From Pseudomonadota bacterium (lineage in GTDB: Bacteria; Pseudomonadota; Gammaproteobacteria; GCA-001735895), in contig JADFMY010000007.1 of NCBI GenBank assembly GCA_022563685.1, forward strand, positions 1 through 52,565: DNA of 52,565 nt, read 5' to 3'. This document shows, one piece after another, positions 9,033 to 19,236 of the stretch. Positions within the stretch are counted from its first letter, which is position 1; each line of letters starts with the position of its first letter. The position numbers and the translations under genes were made by a program. Below the pieces are notes generated by a model. It worked only from the letters and a program-made list of their open reading frames with translations, was not told where the DNA came from and ran no database searches.

Positions 9033-10658
9033 TCAGGCCCACTTTAAGCGGCTCGCGCGCACGATCCATATTGCCGCAAAGGGTAACACCAGGCCGATCA
9101 CGATAGAGACCAGGATCAATTCACCCAGTTCACTATAGTCTGCTGCTATCTGTAATTCATCGGTCGCCACGTCACGCACTTCACGCGTCACGGTATAAAT
9201 CTGGTTTAAATACTTGGTACCCAGTTGCGATAAAGATAAAGCCAGATTGGCGAACGAAGCCATCACCGCAAAATAGGTTGCCTTGAGATTGGCCGGTGCT
9301 GAATTCGCTATCCAGGCGAGCATCGGAATCATCGCGATCTGGCCGAGAGGTGATTCGAGCGCGGTATTTATTATCGCAATAAACCGTGCATCGACGACAC
9401 CCCCGGTCATCGCCGAAGTCCATTCGTGCATACCATAAAACATACCGAGGAAAGGCAGAGCCAGCAGGGTTCCAGCTATGGTCAGCGCACCGATCACGTA
9501 GGCAATCGAATACTCGGCCATAAACCGCCGGAAAATAAACATACCCGCGAGCGTCAGTACACTCCCGATCAGGGAAAGTATGGAAAAGAACCACTGGTCA
9601 AATTTCAAATCGTCGATCATCCACCAGGTCACGCCCGGCCCCTGGGAGGGAATCGCGCGAAATACAAAAATTACGATCGCGGTGCCCACCAGGGTCTGGC
9701 GAGCTTCCGGCCTCAGTTCGCGGGTTAATTTCACAATCAAAAAGGCGATAATTGCAAACGAGCCGAGAAAGATCACTTCCTGGTTGTATGCATAGTCGCT
9801 AAAACCCATGCTCAGGGTGAATATGACGAACACCAGACTACCCCCGAGTATCCACCAGTTCGGGCTTATCTTTTCGATATTTTCGTGTAATTGACTTTCG
9901 ATCTCGGCCCTGCTCAAGCCGGTGCCCAACATGCGACGGATATCGCGCCGTTTGATAAAGCTCGCGAGGATCACCCCGGAGACCGATATCAGCGGTATCA
10001 CCAGCGCCATCAAATAGATATCCCGGTAAATCAGTGTTTTTTCTGTCTCTGGCAAATTTTCCGCACCGGCAAACAGGTACAGGTTGATCAGCGCAACCAA
10101 CACTGAACCGCCGATAATTGCGACGCGCCCGAGCGTCTGCATCGTGGTATGCATTTGCTTCAATTGTGCGGGGCCGAGGGGCTCGCCGTTGTCGTCAAAG
10201 TACGGTACGGCCTCGACTGTCATACCGTCGGCGACAACATCCTGAACCACGTAGCCAATCGGCGCCAACAGCGTACTCAATACAAACCAGGCGCTGGCAG
10301 GCATGATTTCGGTCATCGCACCCCGGTCGGTCAACAACCCGACCATAATGAGCAGGCTGAGCGCAATCAGCGCTGCGCCCACATAAACCATAATTCCTTT
10401 CCATCGCCAGATCAGGTCGACCAGGTGGCCCAGCGGCATTTTCAATGCCCAGGGAATACTGGCCCAAAAACCCAGAGCGGCCAGAAATGCAGCCGAAAGC
10501 CCGAGATAATCCTTAACAAAAAAGGTGCCGACAATACCAGTAAGGCCAGATATTCCGGCGGCCATATACACCATTAAAGGCGGGAGATAGGACCAGCGCA
10601 ACTCGCGCCCCAGGCTAAATATATTTTCGTCGAACCAACGATGTGTTCTGGTGAACAT
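9033..10658 (-). CDS. MFS transporter, BT1/folate-biopterin-like
   Basis: About 12 TM segments; 'FFVKDYLGLSAAFLAALGFWASIPWALKMPLGHLVDL'. Confidence 0.75.
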   Translation of the reverse strand: MFTRTHRWFDENIFSLGRELRWSYLPPLMVYMAAGISGLTGIVGTFFVKDYLGLSAAFLAALGFWASIPWALKMPLGHLVDLIWRWKGIMVYVGAALIALSLLIMVGLLTDRGAMTEIMPASAWFVLSTLLAPIGYVVQDVVADGMTVEAVPYFDDNGEPLGPAQLKQMHTTMQTLGRVAIIGGSVLVALINLYLFAGAENLPETEKTLIYRDIYLMALVIPLISVSGVILASFIKRRDIRRMLGTGLSRAEIESQLHENIEKISPNWWILGGSLVFVIFTLSMGFSDYAYNQEVIFLGSFAIIAFLIVKLTRELRPEARQTLVGTAIVIFVFRAIPSQGPGVTWWMIDDLKFDQWFFSILSLIGSVLTLAGMFIFRRFMAEYSIAYVIGALTIAGTLLALPFLGMFYGMHEWTSAMTGGVVDARFIAIINTALESPLGQIAMIPMLAWIANSAPANLKATYFAVMASFANLALSLSQLGTKYLNQIYTVTREVRDVATDELQIAADYSELGELILVSIVIGLVLPFAAIWIVRASRLKWA

Positions 10659-10873
10659 GCTCAGTTGTATTTAATCGGCTGTTATTGACTGCTTCGAATC
10701 ATCCCACGCGTATCGCTAATTTGGCAAGCCATTGAGTATTATTACGCTACACTACTGGCATGCAGCCCGACCTGCCCAAAGATTATTACCTCGACAATGT
10801 CGTTATCCTGTACAGGATTGTGCTGATCTCGAAACTCTGGAACAATCATTAATACAGTTTTGGGAGCAACCAG

Positions 10874-11389
10874 ATGCCGAACATTGAGATAATCGAAACC
10901 GATATCACCACCCTGGAGGTCGACGCCATCGTCAATGCGGCCAACACCAGCCTGCTCGGAGGAGGCGGTGTCGATGGCGCGATTCACCGCGCCGCGGGCC
11001 CAGAATTACTAGCTGAATGTACAGCATTAAACGGATGCGAAACCGGACAGGCTAAGATAACCGCAGCTTATCGATTACCGGCAAAACACGTGATTCACAC
11101 GGTCGGCCCGATCTGGAGCGGAGGCGAGCACGACGAAGCCGAATTACTCGCTTCCTGTTATCGTCGAAGCATTGATTTGGCCGAACAGTATCAGCTTAAC
11201 AGCATCGCCTTCCCTGCGATTTCCTGTGGCGCCTATGGTTATCCAATTGATCAAGCCTGCGAGATTGCCATCCGTATCAGCATGCAAAGCCTTCATGATT
11301 GTGAATATCTCAACACCGTTATTTTTGCGTGCTTCGGCGCGGAAATCGAACAGGCGTTGAAAAAGGAACTGGGGAAGCATAGTCTTTAG
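10874..11389 (+). CDS. Macro-domain protein (O-acetyl-ADP-ribose deacetylase type)
   Basis: 'VDAIVNAANTSLLGGGGVDGAIHRAAGPELLAEC', 'HTVGPIW', 'SIAFPAISCGAYGYP'. Confidence 0.93.
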   Translation: MPNIEIIETDITTLEVDAIVNAANTSLLGGGGVDGAIHRAAGPELLAECTALNGCETGQAKITAAYRLPAKHVIHTVGPIWSGGEHDEAELLASCYRRSIDLAEQYQLNSIAFPAISCGAYGYPIDQACEIAIRISMQSLHDCEYLNTVIFACFGAEIEQALKKELGKHSL

Positions 11390-11483
11390 CTGTGATTGCA
11401 ATTCGGGGGTCTGGTGTTTAATTTATGATAGGACGAAATCTAGTAACCGACGAGTTCCTGTAGGTTTAATTTCCAGAACAACC

Positions 11484-12011
11484 TTACCCATGCTCAATGA
11501 AACCAGAAACCTTCTTTCGAACCGCAGGGTTTAAACTTGCTGTCATTTCCAGCCTTTGGCGCAAGATTTTTGTTTCGATCAGGTTTCGGTCAATCAAGGC
11601 CCGGCAAAACTCTCTATCCTTAGGCCTGCCCGCGATAGCCTTCGAAATCCAGAGATCATGCGGTTCCAGGCAATGCGCCGTCACGCCATTGGTGCCTGGG
11701 GTCAGATATGGGATCAGGCGCCCTCTCCAGCCATCAGGCAGGGTCGCGGTTTGAGGCGTAACACCCTGGGCATAATAGCCAAAGGTGTCCTGAAAAATCG
11801 AAAGTTCACCAATAGAGCCGTCGATCAGGTCTGCTTTGCTTCCATCCGCATCGTTAAGACTGGAAATATCCACCTCAATGGAGCGCTCGGCTTCATCAAG
11901 CTTAAAGTCGATCGAAGCGTGGATCGCCTGGCTACCGATAACCAATACCTCGCTGTCACCTAGTATCGAGCCAGCCGCACGGATTGTATGTTCGAACTGC
12001 GCCTTGTTCAA
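11484..12011 (-). CDS. Nucleotidyltransferase-fold protein (candidate TA toxin)
   Basis: 'EVLVIGSQAIHASI...ERSIEVDIS' GS...DxD arrangement; 4-nt overlap with the upstream HTH gene. Confidence 0.6.
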   Translation of the reverse strand: MNKAQFEHTIRAAGSILGDSEVLVIGSQAIHASIDFKLDEAERSIEVDISSLNDADGSKADLIDGSIGELSIFQDTFGYYAQGVTPQTATLPDGWRGRLIPYLTPGTNGVTAHCLEPHDLWISKAIAGRPKDREFCRALIDRNLIETKILRQRLEMTASLNPAVRKKVSGFIEHG

Positions 12012-12508
12012 AGTTCATACTCCTTTCGAAACTGTCGCAATATCCGAGCCCGTTGTTTCGGGCTGAGCACGCCAGAAAATGGTGAAACTTGCCGCATTTC
12101 ACGCGCCTCTGGAAATGGATCCAGAATTTTAGAAACCAGGTTTTCAAGTGGTAATGTCAGCCAGTCTTTCCATTGATTGAATAGCATTTGGGCGCCAGGA
12201 TGCATTTTGGCCAGCTTTTCCGCATTTCGTACAGCCCGACTCAATATGGGGGCAGGGTCTTTCCTGAGGATTTCCACTATAGCGCAATGAAATGCAAGGC
12301 TTCGCTTATCTTCTCTTGTCATCTGCGGCCAGTAGGTCACCATCATCTCTAAATTTTGGGATCGAGCGAGATTTGCGACTGTCCGAAGTGTTGGCGATTT
12401 TGCACCTGTCTCATAGGCAGCTATCGTTGATTGCGAAGTTCCCCCCGATTCGGCGAGCTCCCGTTGGGTGATGCCAGCCTGGCGTCGTAGATTCCGCACA
12501 ATGTTCAT
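12008..12508 (-). CDS. XRE-family HTH protein, partner of the nucleotidyltransferase
   Basis: 'LRRQAGITQRELAESGGTSQSTIAAYETGAKSPTLRTVANLA'. Confidence 0.85.
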   Translation of the reverse strand: MNIVRNLRRQAGITQRELAESGGTSQSTIAAYETGAKSPTLRTVANLARSQNLEMMVTYWPQMTREDKRSLAFHCAIVEILRKDPAPILSRAVRNAEKLAKMHPGAQMLFNQWKDWLTLPLENLVSKILDPFPEAREMRQVSPFSGVLSPKQRARILRQFRKEYEL

Positions 12509-12518
12509 CTGAATAATG

Positions 12519-12534
12519 ATATTCGATCGGATAT
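12519..12534. promoter_or_regulatory. Candidate operator palindrome
   Basis: ATATTCGATCGGATAT (one mismatched pair), 10 nt upstream of the HTH start codon. Confidence 0.5.
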
Positions 12535-12576
12535 ATTAGTCAAGTATCATATTGACCCGTTGGCTTATCTCCGCCT

Positions 12577-12924
12577 TTAGCCCATTTTCGAGGTCACACT
12601 ATCGATCTTGTCCTGCATACTCTGCTCGCGGTCGATACGTGTTCCGAGCCGGATCGTGGTGCCGATTCGAGGCGCGCCCATACCGTGGATCACTTCGTGG
12701 CATTTCTTGATCGCCGCCATGACTTCGTCCCAGTCCCCTTCTACGTTGGTTCCATAAGCATGCAACTGATGACTGAGCCCCGCCGCCGCAAATATCTTTT
12801 CGCACTCGACAATATATTTGGACACGGAAACACCGACACCCATCGGCACTACGCAAACATCGGCCAGTACTTTCACAGCAATTCTCCCCATGAGTGTGTT
12901 TGTAAGGGTCAGTATATCGCGCAA
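12577..12924 (-). CDS. MTH1187/YkoF-family (UPF0045-like) thiamine-binding protein
   Basis: 'PMGVGVSVSKYIVECEKIF', 'HAYGTNVEGDWDEVMAAIKKCHE', 'RIGTTIRLGTRIDREQSM'. Confidence 0.85.
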   Translation of the reverse strand: MRDILTLTNTLMGRIAVKVLADVCVVPMGVGVSVSKYIVECEKIFAAAGLSHQLHAYGTNVEGDWDEVMAAIKKCHEVIHGMGAPRIGTTIRLGTRIDREQSMQDKIDSVTSKMG

Positions 12925-13029
12925 TGACTAATTTTGGGGAGTCCTGTTGATATCATCATTCCTTCTCCCGGGACAGATTCCCGCTTTCGCGGGAATGACG
13001 AGCCTTTCGTTAATCATGCCGCCGAGTCT

Positions 13030-13108
13030 GTAGGTTGGGGTGAGGGACGAACCCCAACGTATTGATTTGGATTAGTCATGTTGGGCTTCCCAGGCTCAGC
13101 CCAACCTA
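13030..13108. repeat. Dispersed intergenic repeat, copy 2
   Basis: gtaggttggggtgagggacgaaccccaacgtattgatttggattagtcatgttgggcttcccaggctcagcccaaccta. Confidence 0.8.
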
Positions 13109-13194
13109 AGGGTTACCAACGCAACATAAATTCAATAGATTCCGACTCGTTGGCCGGAATGACGAGTTAATTTTACGGACCGGCGAGGGGGAGT

Positions 13195-14298
13195 TTAATC
13201 GTAACCGGTTAATTCCATATAACCCTTGCCGACCGATTGGCCATCGGCATCTTCAACCAGTACCACGCCTTCCCAGTAAGGAAAGCTGGTGCCCATCCAC
13301 TGCTGGTCGTACAGGGGTTTTATGCGCAGTTTGCGCTTTAGCGCTGGTAATTCGATATCCCATTCCAGCGGCAGTTCGACAGAGCGTTGCTCGTCGATTC
13401 GAACACTTCGCACCGAGCGTTCGATCAGGACGATATCAGCACTGCTTAAGTGGCGACTCCGGCCCAGCGTATCGATCCAGCTACCGCTTAGCCAGTGATT
13501 ACCGTCATCGTGTCGAAGCCGATACAGCATCAGCCTGTTTCCATCGTCCAGGTGCAGCGAAAACCAGTCCCAGCCGCTTTGGTTTTGTGCCAGTGGCTGC
13601 GAACTCCATTCACGATCCAGCCAGGCCGAACCTGACAGCTCGATGGTTTCACCCTCGTAAATAACAACGGCGTTCACCTTGATGTTCGGTTGGCTATAGT
13701 AATAACTCGCCTGTCCTTGCGCCGATTTCTGACTATAGCCGCGGTCACCGTGCAATACCCAGTCACTCGAGCTCTCAAGCCTCATCTCCACCCGCGTATT
13801 ATCCAGGCTAAACACGAGTCGCGACGGGAACATCGATGCGCCCGACGAACGCCATTGCCAGTCATCCAGCCAGGCGTTGAAAATCCCGTCGATTTCAATT
13901 TCGCTAACCCCGGCCTGTCCAATCCCTCCCCTGGCAAAGCGTTGTTCGTAGTAGTGCTTCACAGGCGTGGTAATCGCCGCATGCGCCATCCACAGCTGGT
14001 TGGCGTCCCAGCCTTCGGTATCGGCGACCGGACTCAGAGCCTGGCGGAACAAAGTCCACTGCATACCCCAATCGCGGCCTTTATCGTCGATCATATTAGC
14101 GGTGAGATACCACCATTCGATGCGAAATTCGGGATGTGCGGCATGATCGCGCGGGAATTCCAAAACCCTGTCGCGGGTTACTGCTGCATAGCCCAGCCCC
14201 TGGTCGCGCAAAATCTGGAATGCATCCTGCGCCAAACCTGCGCCCCCCGATACCAGCAGCAGTACTGCCATTAGACTCATTCGAATCCTGTGTGTCAT
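13195..14298 (-). CDS. AttH/CrtC-like lipocalin, exported
   Basis: Signal peptide; 'FPRDHAAHPEFRIEWWYLTANM', 'GSAWLDREWSSQPLAQNQSGWDWFSLHLDDGNRLMLYRLR'. Confidence 0.88.
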   Translation of the reverse strand: MTHRIRMSLMAVLLLVSGGAGLAQDAFQILRDQGLGYAAVTRDRVLEFPRDHAAHPEFRIEWWYLTANMIDDKGRDWGMQWTLFRQALSPVADTEGWDANQLWMAHAAITTPVKHYYEQRFARGGIGQAGVSEIEIDGIFNAWLDDWQWRSSGASMFPSRLVFSLDNTRVEMRLESSSDWVLHGDRGYSQKSAQGQASYYYSQPNIKVNAVVIYEGETIELSGSAWLDREWSSQPLAQNQSGWDWFSLHLDDGNRLMLYRLRHDDGNHWLSGSWIDTLGRSRHLSSADIVLIERSVRSVRIDEQRSVELPLEWDIELPALKRKLRIKPLYDQQWMGTSFPYWEGVVLVEDADGQSVGKGYMELTGYD

Positions 14299-16814
14299 GC
14301 CAGATCGCCTAGCTTGGCTAACGCCTCGGGCAAGCGGCGGCGCAATTGCCACATGATCAGCATCAGGGTAAAACCCACCACCAGTAGCACCAGCAGCCCC
14401 AGACGCCATGCTGGGCCCATCTCCCACAGCATCGGCATACTCCAGCCAAAACTGACAATGTTGAGTTTATGAATCAGCAACCAGCTCAACAAAGCCCCCA
14501 GCGGTATCGCCAGCAGCCAGGTGATACCGACAAAAATCAGCAACGGACAGGCAATTACCAGCAACTGTTCGCGCCGGCTGACGCCGAGCGCGCGCCATTG
14601 GGCAAACTGTGGCAGGCGCTCCTGCAATATGGCCAATAACGAGGCGAGCAATGCGATTCCAGCGACGATCAGGGTCAGCGCATTCATGGCCGCGGTGATC
14701 GCAAAGGTCCGGTCAAAAATATTCACCGACAGCTTGCGAATCTCGGCCTGAGAAATCCAGTCACCGGGTTGTGCGCCGGCCGCGCGTAAACTCGTCTCGG
14801 CCATTTCCAGTGAGCTAATATCACCGTCTGAATCAGGCTTCAACCACAAGGCTACCCCACGCGAATAGGCGTGTTTCCAGTGCGCCGACATTTCTTCGTA
14901 TGACAGGTAAAACTGAAAGTAAGGATTGCCATAATCGTAAAAGAACCCCACCACGCGGTAATCGCGGGCGCCTTCATCGGCCTGTAATTGCACGGTTTCG
15001 CCGAGAATCAGCCCGCCGAGGTAATGTGCCTGCTCGTTCGCGAGTACCGCGCCGGGCTGGGTTCGCCACATTTCGAGTGCATCGTCGGGTCGCTCTCCGA
15101 GCCATTGTGCGAGCGGAAAATTCAGGCTATCAGGTGCGCGTGTATCGACACCACGCAGCAGGGTAGGTCGGTCGCGCCAACGGGTTGTCACCCCTATGCG
15201 TGCGTGACTATCGCGCAGCCAGGCTCGCGAGCTGCCGGGTTCAAACAGTACTGCTCGATCGATGCGCGCGGCCTGAAAGTAGATATCGGCACTTTGGCGG
15301 ACTTCCAGCCACCCTACAAAGGCGCTGCGAAAACTGTCGATCAGGGTACCGACACCCAGGTTCGCGGTCAGCGCCAGTAACAACGCCATCATCGCACTGC
15401 GTAAAGTCGGTAATTGCGACCATCCATCGCTCACCAGCCAACGGCCGATGATATGATCGTCACCCAACAATCGATTACCCAGCATTAACCCCAGGGCCAA
15501 TAAGCCTGGTAATGTCCAGGCCGCGGCAAACAACACCAGGCCCTGTAACACGAAACCACCGACCGCGCTATCCAGTTGCGGGTACAGGACCGCCGCGATG
15601 AGCGAAAGTATGATGGCGCCTTTCAGCAGGTTTTTTCGTGCCTTGCGCTCGGATTCCAGGCCCGAGACTGGTGAATACGCGGCCAGCACCTCTTGTTTCA
15701 ACTGCCGGTAGAGTGGCCAGGCCAGCGCCCACAGCAAGCCCACCAGGGTAATCGCCCAGGCCTTGAACACGGTATCAAGGCTCAGCGAGAGCAGCGCGTC
15801 CACACTCGCACCGTACAAACTGTGAAGGCTGGCGCTTAGTCCCGGTATCAACCATTGTCCCAGGGTCAAACCCGTTGCCAGGCCAGACACCGCACCAATC
15901 AGGCTCCAGATCAGGGTTTCGGCCACAATCGCACTCACCAGTATCGATATACTGACTCCCATCAGGCGAAGGTTCAGAAAGGTCTCGCGCCGATACCACA
16001 ACGAAAAACGCACCGCGTTAAAAACGATAAAAAGGCCTACCGCAAACGATAACAAACTCATCGCGCTCAGGTGCGTATGCAGGCTCTCGGTCAATTCGGA
16101 AAGGTCCAGGTGCTGCTGGTTTTCGACCAGTTCGAGTTCATCGGGTAGTAATTTTCTGAGTTCAGTCACGCGTGCAGGCGTAATTTCACCCACCGCGAGG
16201 TAGCTAAAACGTTCGGTATTGAGTAATTCGAAGGCGGCGCCTATATCCATCAGCACCTGACGCCCCTGCTGAACCCGGCTTTGAATCAGCGCAGGAGGCA
16301 GTTTCCGGCCATCGCGCAAAACCAGGCTATCCCCCGCCTGGAGTTCGAGTTCCCGGGCCATGGATTCTGGCACCCAGGCCCGGTAAGGCGCCTGTATGAA
16401 ATCCAGCCATTCGCTCGCGCCTTCGGCGCCTGTGTCGATTTCTCCCTGACCCAGGATATCGCTCGGTAAGGCAAATAAATCGGTCGCGATGATGCTCACC
16501 GGAACACCCTGTGAGGTACTCACCTGCCCTTCGACCAGAGGAAATACCTGTCGAAAGCCAGCGCGGCGTAACTCTATGTAGCGCGCCTGCGTAATACCCC
16601 TTTGTGATTTACTGCGAATCCAGTAACTGGCCTGCGCCCCGAGCAACGAGGTCGCCTGCGCGTAACTATTTTCAGCATGCTGATTAACAATCTGTACCGC
16701 AGACCAAAGACCGACGCCAGCGGTTAAGCCCAGTAACAAAAACAGGGTTTGCCAGGGGTGGCGCCAGTAATGACTCAACAGTGCCTTGAGTACCCAGTAA
16801 TGGCTAGTCTGCAT
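14295..16814 (-). CDS. ABC transporter permease (FtsX-like, two modules)
   Basis: 'FLLLGLTAGVGLWSAVQIVNQ', 'FAQWRALGVSRREQLLVIA'; overlaps the lipocalin gene by 4 nt. Confidence 0.88.
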   Translation of the reverse strand: MQTSHYWVLKALLSHYWRHPWQTLFLLLGLTAGVGLWSAVQIVNQHAENSYAQATSLLGAQASYWIRSKSQRGITQARYIELRRAGFRQVFPLVEGQVSTSQGVPVSIIATDLFALPSDILGQGEIDTGAEGASEWLDFIQAPYRAWVPESMARELELQAGDSLVLRDGRKLPPALIQSRVQQGRQVLMDIGAAFELLNTERFSYLAVGEITPARVTELRKLLPDELELVENQQHLDLSELTESLHTHLSAMSLLSFAVGLFIVFNAVRFSLWYRRETFLNLRLMGVSISILVSAIVAETLIWSLIGAVSGLATGLTLGQWLIPGLSASLHSLYGASVDALLSLSLDTVFKAWAITLVGLLWALAWPLYRQLKQEVLAAYSPVSGLESERKARKNLLKGAIILSLIAAVLYPQLDSAVGGFVLQGLVLFAAAWTLPGLLALGLMLGNRLLGDDHIIGRWLVSDGWSQLPTLRSAMMALLLALTANLGVGTLIDSFRSAFVGWLEVRQSADIYFQAARIDRAVLFEPGSSRAWLRDSHARIGVTTRWRDRPTLLRGVDTRAPDSLNFPLAQWLGERPDDALEMWRTQPGAVLANEQAHYLGGLILGETVQLQADEGARDYRVVGFFYDYGNPYFQFYLSYEEMSAHWKHAYSRGVALWLKPDSDGDISSLEMAETSLRAAGAQPGDWISQAEIRKLSVNIFDRTFAITAAMNALTLIVAGIALLASLLAILQERLPQFAQWRALGVSRREQLLVIACPLLIFVGITWLLAIPLGALLSWLLIHKLNIVSFGWSMPMLWEMGPAWRLGLLVLLVVGFTLMLIMWQLRRRLPEALAKLGDLA

Positions 16815-17472
16815 CGACCGCGCCAAGTATACCGTCGTGCAAACCTACCGAGCGATCCATGTAAGCGGCCATATCGCGGCTGTGGGTCACCATCAGCAGG
16901 GCGCTACCGGCGCTATTTACCAGCTCGCAAAATAAGGCCATCACCGCCAGGCTCGACTTTTCGTCGAGGTTACCGGTAGGTTCGTCCGCCAGCACCAGGG
17001 CAGGTCGATGCAATAGAGAACGAGCTATTGCCACGCGCTGTTGCTCACCGCGTGACAACTGGTGCGGGTATTTTTTGAGCTGTGACGCCAGCCCCAGCCG
17101 CTCGATCAACAGACTTTCAAACCCCGCGTCGAATTTCTGGCACAGGGCTGCCTGAAACCGAATATTGTCGGCAATGTTCAGGGTCGAGATTAAATGGAAT
17201 TGCTGGAATACCAGGCTTACCCGAAAGCGCCGCATTTGCGCCAGTGCCGAATCGTTCATGGCGCCAAGGCTCTGTCCGGAAACTTCGATTTCGCCACTGT
17301 CAGGCCGGTCGAGACCCGCGATCAAATGCAACAGCGTACTCTTGCCGCTACCGCTTTCACCGAGCAATGCCACCGACGTTCCGGCATCCAGGTGAAAATT
17401 GAGACCGTTTAATACCTGTACCGAACCTTCGGGCTGGACAAAAGACTTGCTCAGATTTCGAATTGATAGCAT
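16804..17472 (-). CDS. ABC transporter ATP-binding protein (LolD/MacB class)
   Basis: Walker A 'GESGSGKST', 'LSRGEQQRVAIARSLLHRPALVLADEPTGNLD'. Confidence 0.93.
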   Translation of the reverse strand: MLSIRNLSKSFVQPEGSVQVLNGLNFHLDAGTSVALLGESGSGKSTLLHLIAGLDRPDSGEIEVSGQSLGAMNDSALAQMRRFRVSLVFQQFHLISTLNIADNIRFQAALCQKFDAGFESLLIERLGLASQLKKYPHQLSRGEQQRVAIARSLLHRPALVLADEPTGNLDEKSSLAVMALFCELVNSAGSALLMVTHSRDMAAYMDRSVGLHDGILGAVDAD

Positions 17473-17783
17473 TCAATGATCCTAGCGACAATGGTGTCTA
17501 CAGGCAATCCCTGCATTATTCCACATGTCACCAGGTTCGGTTCATTTCCACCCTCCAGGGGCTGGCATTCCAGGCAAAGCGTAGCGGCGACCCGGAATCT
17601 ATCGAAGCCGAAGGGGTATTAGGCGTAACAGTTTAAAAGATTCCGGCTCTAGCGGCCGGAATGACGGGACAATCATTAGAAAAGGACTCGTTATTCCGTA
17701 TATGGAATGACGTCATTGAAGTCGATTTAGTTGCCACTAAACCGCTATAATGCGCACCTTGTTTTCCCTCCGAGACACTGTTT

Positions 17784-18929
17784 ATGGCTCTTATTTGCGA
17801 AATCAGGGATTTGCAGAAACTGGCACGTGCACGCGTGCCGCGCATGTTTTATCAGTATGCTGATTCAGGGTCCTGGACCGAAACCACCTACCGTGAAAAC
17901 GAAACCGATTTTGCCAAAATAAAATTGCGCCAGCGCGTCGCGGTGGATATTACCGATCGCTCGGTGAAGACCGATATGATCGGTCAGCCGGTGGCCATGC
18001 CGGTGGCACTCGCTCCTGTCGGTCTCGCTGGCATGATGCACGCGGATGGCGAAATCAAAGCGGCCCGGGCTGCGGAAAAATTCGGCGTGCCCTTTACGCT
18101 TTCAACCATGAGCATTTGCTCGATCGAGGATGTGGCGGAACATACCAGTAAGCCGTTCTGGTTCCAGTTATATGTCATGCGCGACAGGGATTTTATTAAC
18201 CGCTTGATCGACCGTGCCAAAGATGCAGGATGCAGCGCCCTGATGTTAACGCTGGATCTGCAAATCCTGGGGCAGCGCCACAATGATATCCGCAATGGCT
18301 TGAGTGCCCCACCGAAGTTTTCTCTCGATAGCGCATTACAGGTAATCAGCCGTCCGCGCTGGTGTCTCAAGATGCTGGGCACCCGGCGCCACAGCTTCGG
18401 CAATATCGTCGGGCATGCCAAGGGGGTTGGTAACCTGTCATCCCTGTCGTCCTGGACTGCCGAGCAGTTTGACCCTAAATTATCCTGGAGCGATATCGAC
18501 TGGATCAGGGAACGCTGGGGCGGCAAGTTGATTCTAAAGGGAATACTCGACCCGGAAGACGCAATAATGGCAAGCAAAACCGGCGCCGACGCGATCATCG
18601 TTTCGAATCATGGTGGCCGCCAGCTCGACGGAGCGCCTTCATCCATTTCCGCACTGCCGGCAATAGTCGACGCGGTGGGAGAGGATATCGAAGTTCATTT
18701 CGACGGGGGAATCCGCTCTGGTCAGGATATTTTAAAGGCTATATGTCTCGGCGCAAAAAGCACCTATATCGGGCGTCCATATATTTACGGCCTGGGTGCG
18801 AAAGGTGAAGCGGGGGTGACCGAGGCGCTCAATATCCTGCATCAGGAGCTCGATACGACTATGGCGCTCTGTGGAGAAAGGCTATTGACTAACCTGGGGC
18901 ACCACAATTTGCTGGATCCGCCGAAATAA
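17784..18929 (+). CDS. lldD: FMN-dependent alpha-hydroxy-acid dehydrogenase (L-lactate dehydrogenase type)
   Basis: 'MPVALAPVGLAGMMHADGEIKAARAAEKFGVPFTLSTMS', 'IIVSNHGGRQLDGAPSS', 'FDGGIRSGQDILKA'. Confidence 0.85.
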   Translation: MALICEIRDLQKLARARVPRMFYQYADSGSWTETTYRENETDFAKIKLRQRVAVDITDRSVKTDMIGQPVAMPVALAPVGLAGMMHADGEIKAARAAEKFGVPFTLSTMSICSIEDVAEHTSKPFWFQLYVMRDRDFINRLIDRAKDAGCSALMLTLDLQILGQRHNDIRNGLSAPPKFSLDSALQVISRPRWCLKMLGTRRHSFGNIVGHAKGVGNLSSLSSWTAEQFDPKLSWSDIDWIRERWGGKLILKGILDPEDAIMASKTGADAIIVSNHGGRQLDGAPSSISALPAIVDAVGEDIEVHFDGGIRSGQDILKAICLGAKSTYIGRPYIYGLGAKGEAGVTEALNILHQELDTTMALCGERLLTNLGHHNLLDPPK

Positions 18930-19011
18930 GGTGGGTCAAATTCCAAATAGTGCTTACTTAAGGCTACAGATCCGGCAGTAAGAGCTGAATCGGATGGAAA
19001 ATTCCAGTCCA

Positions 19012-19162
19012 GTAGGTTGGGGTTCGTTACATGGATGTAACTTATTAGAGCACCAACAGTAGGCGCTTTTAGGCGACGCAGGAGCAGTTGCCGAGAGGAA
19101 CGAACCCCAACATAATTAATTTGGATTAGTCATGTTGGGCTTCGCAAGCTCAGCCCAACCTA
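19012..19162. repeat. Dispersed intergenic repeat, copy 3
   Basis: gtaggttggggttcgttacatggatgtaacttattagagc...gaacgaaccccaacataattaatttggattagtcatgttgggcttcgcaagctcagcccaacctat. Confidence 0.85.
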
Positions 19163-19236
19163 TGGTTTATAGATTCCGGCTCGGAGGCTGGAATGACGAA
19201 ATTAAGGTGTTTAGGCTTAAGTAATCGCTATTCGGC

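Noticed and set aside
9181-10577. ORFs on both strands inside the MFS gene
   Set aside because: Low-complexity shadow frames of 9033-10658.
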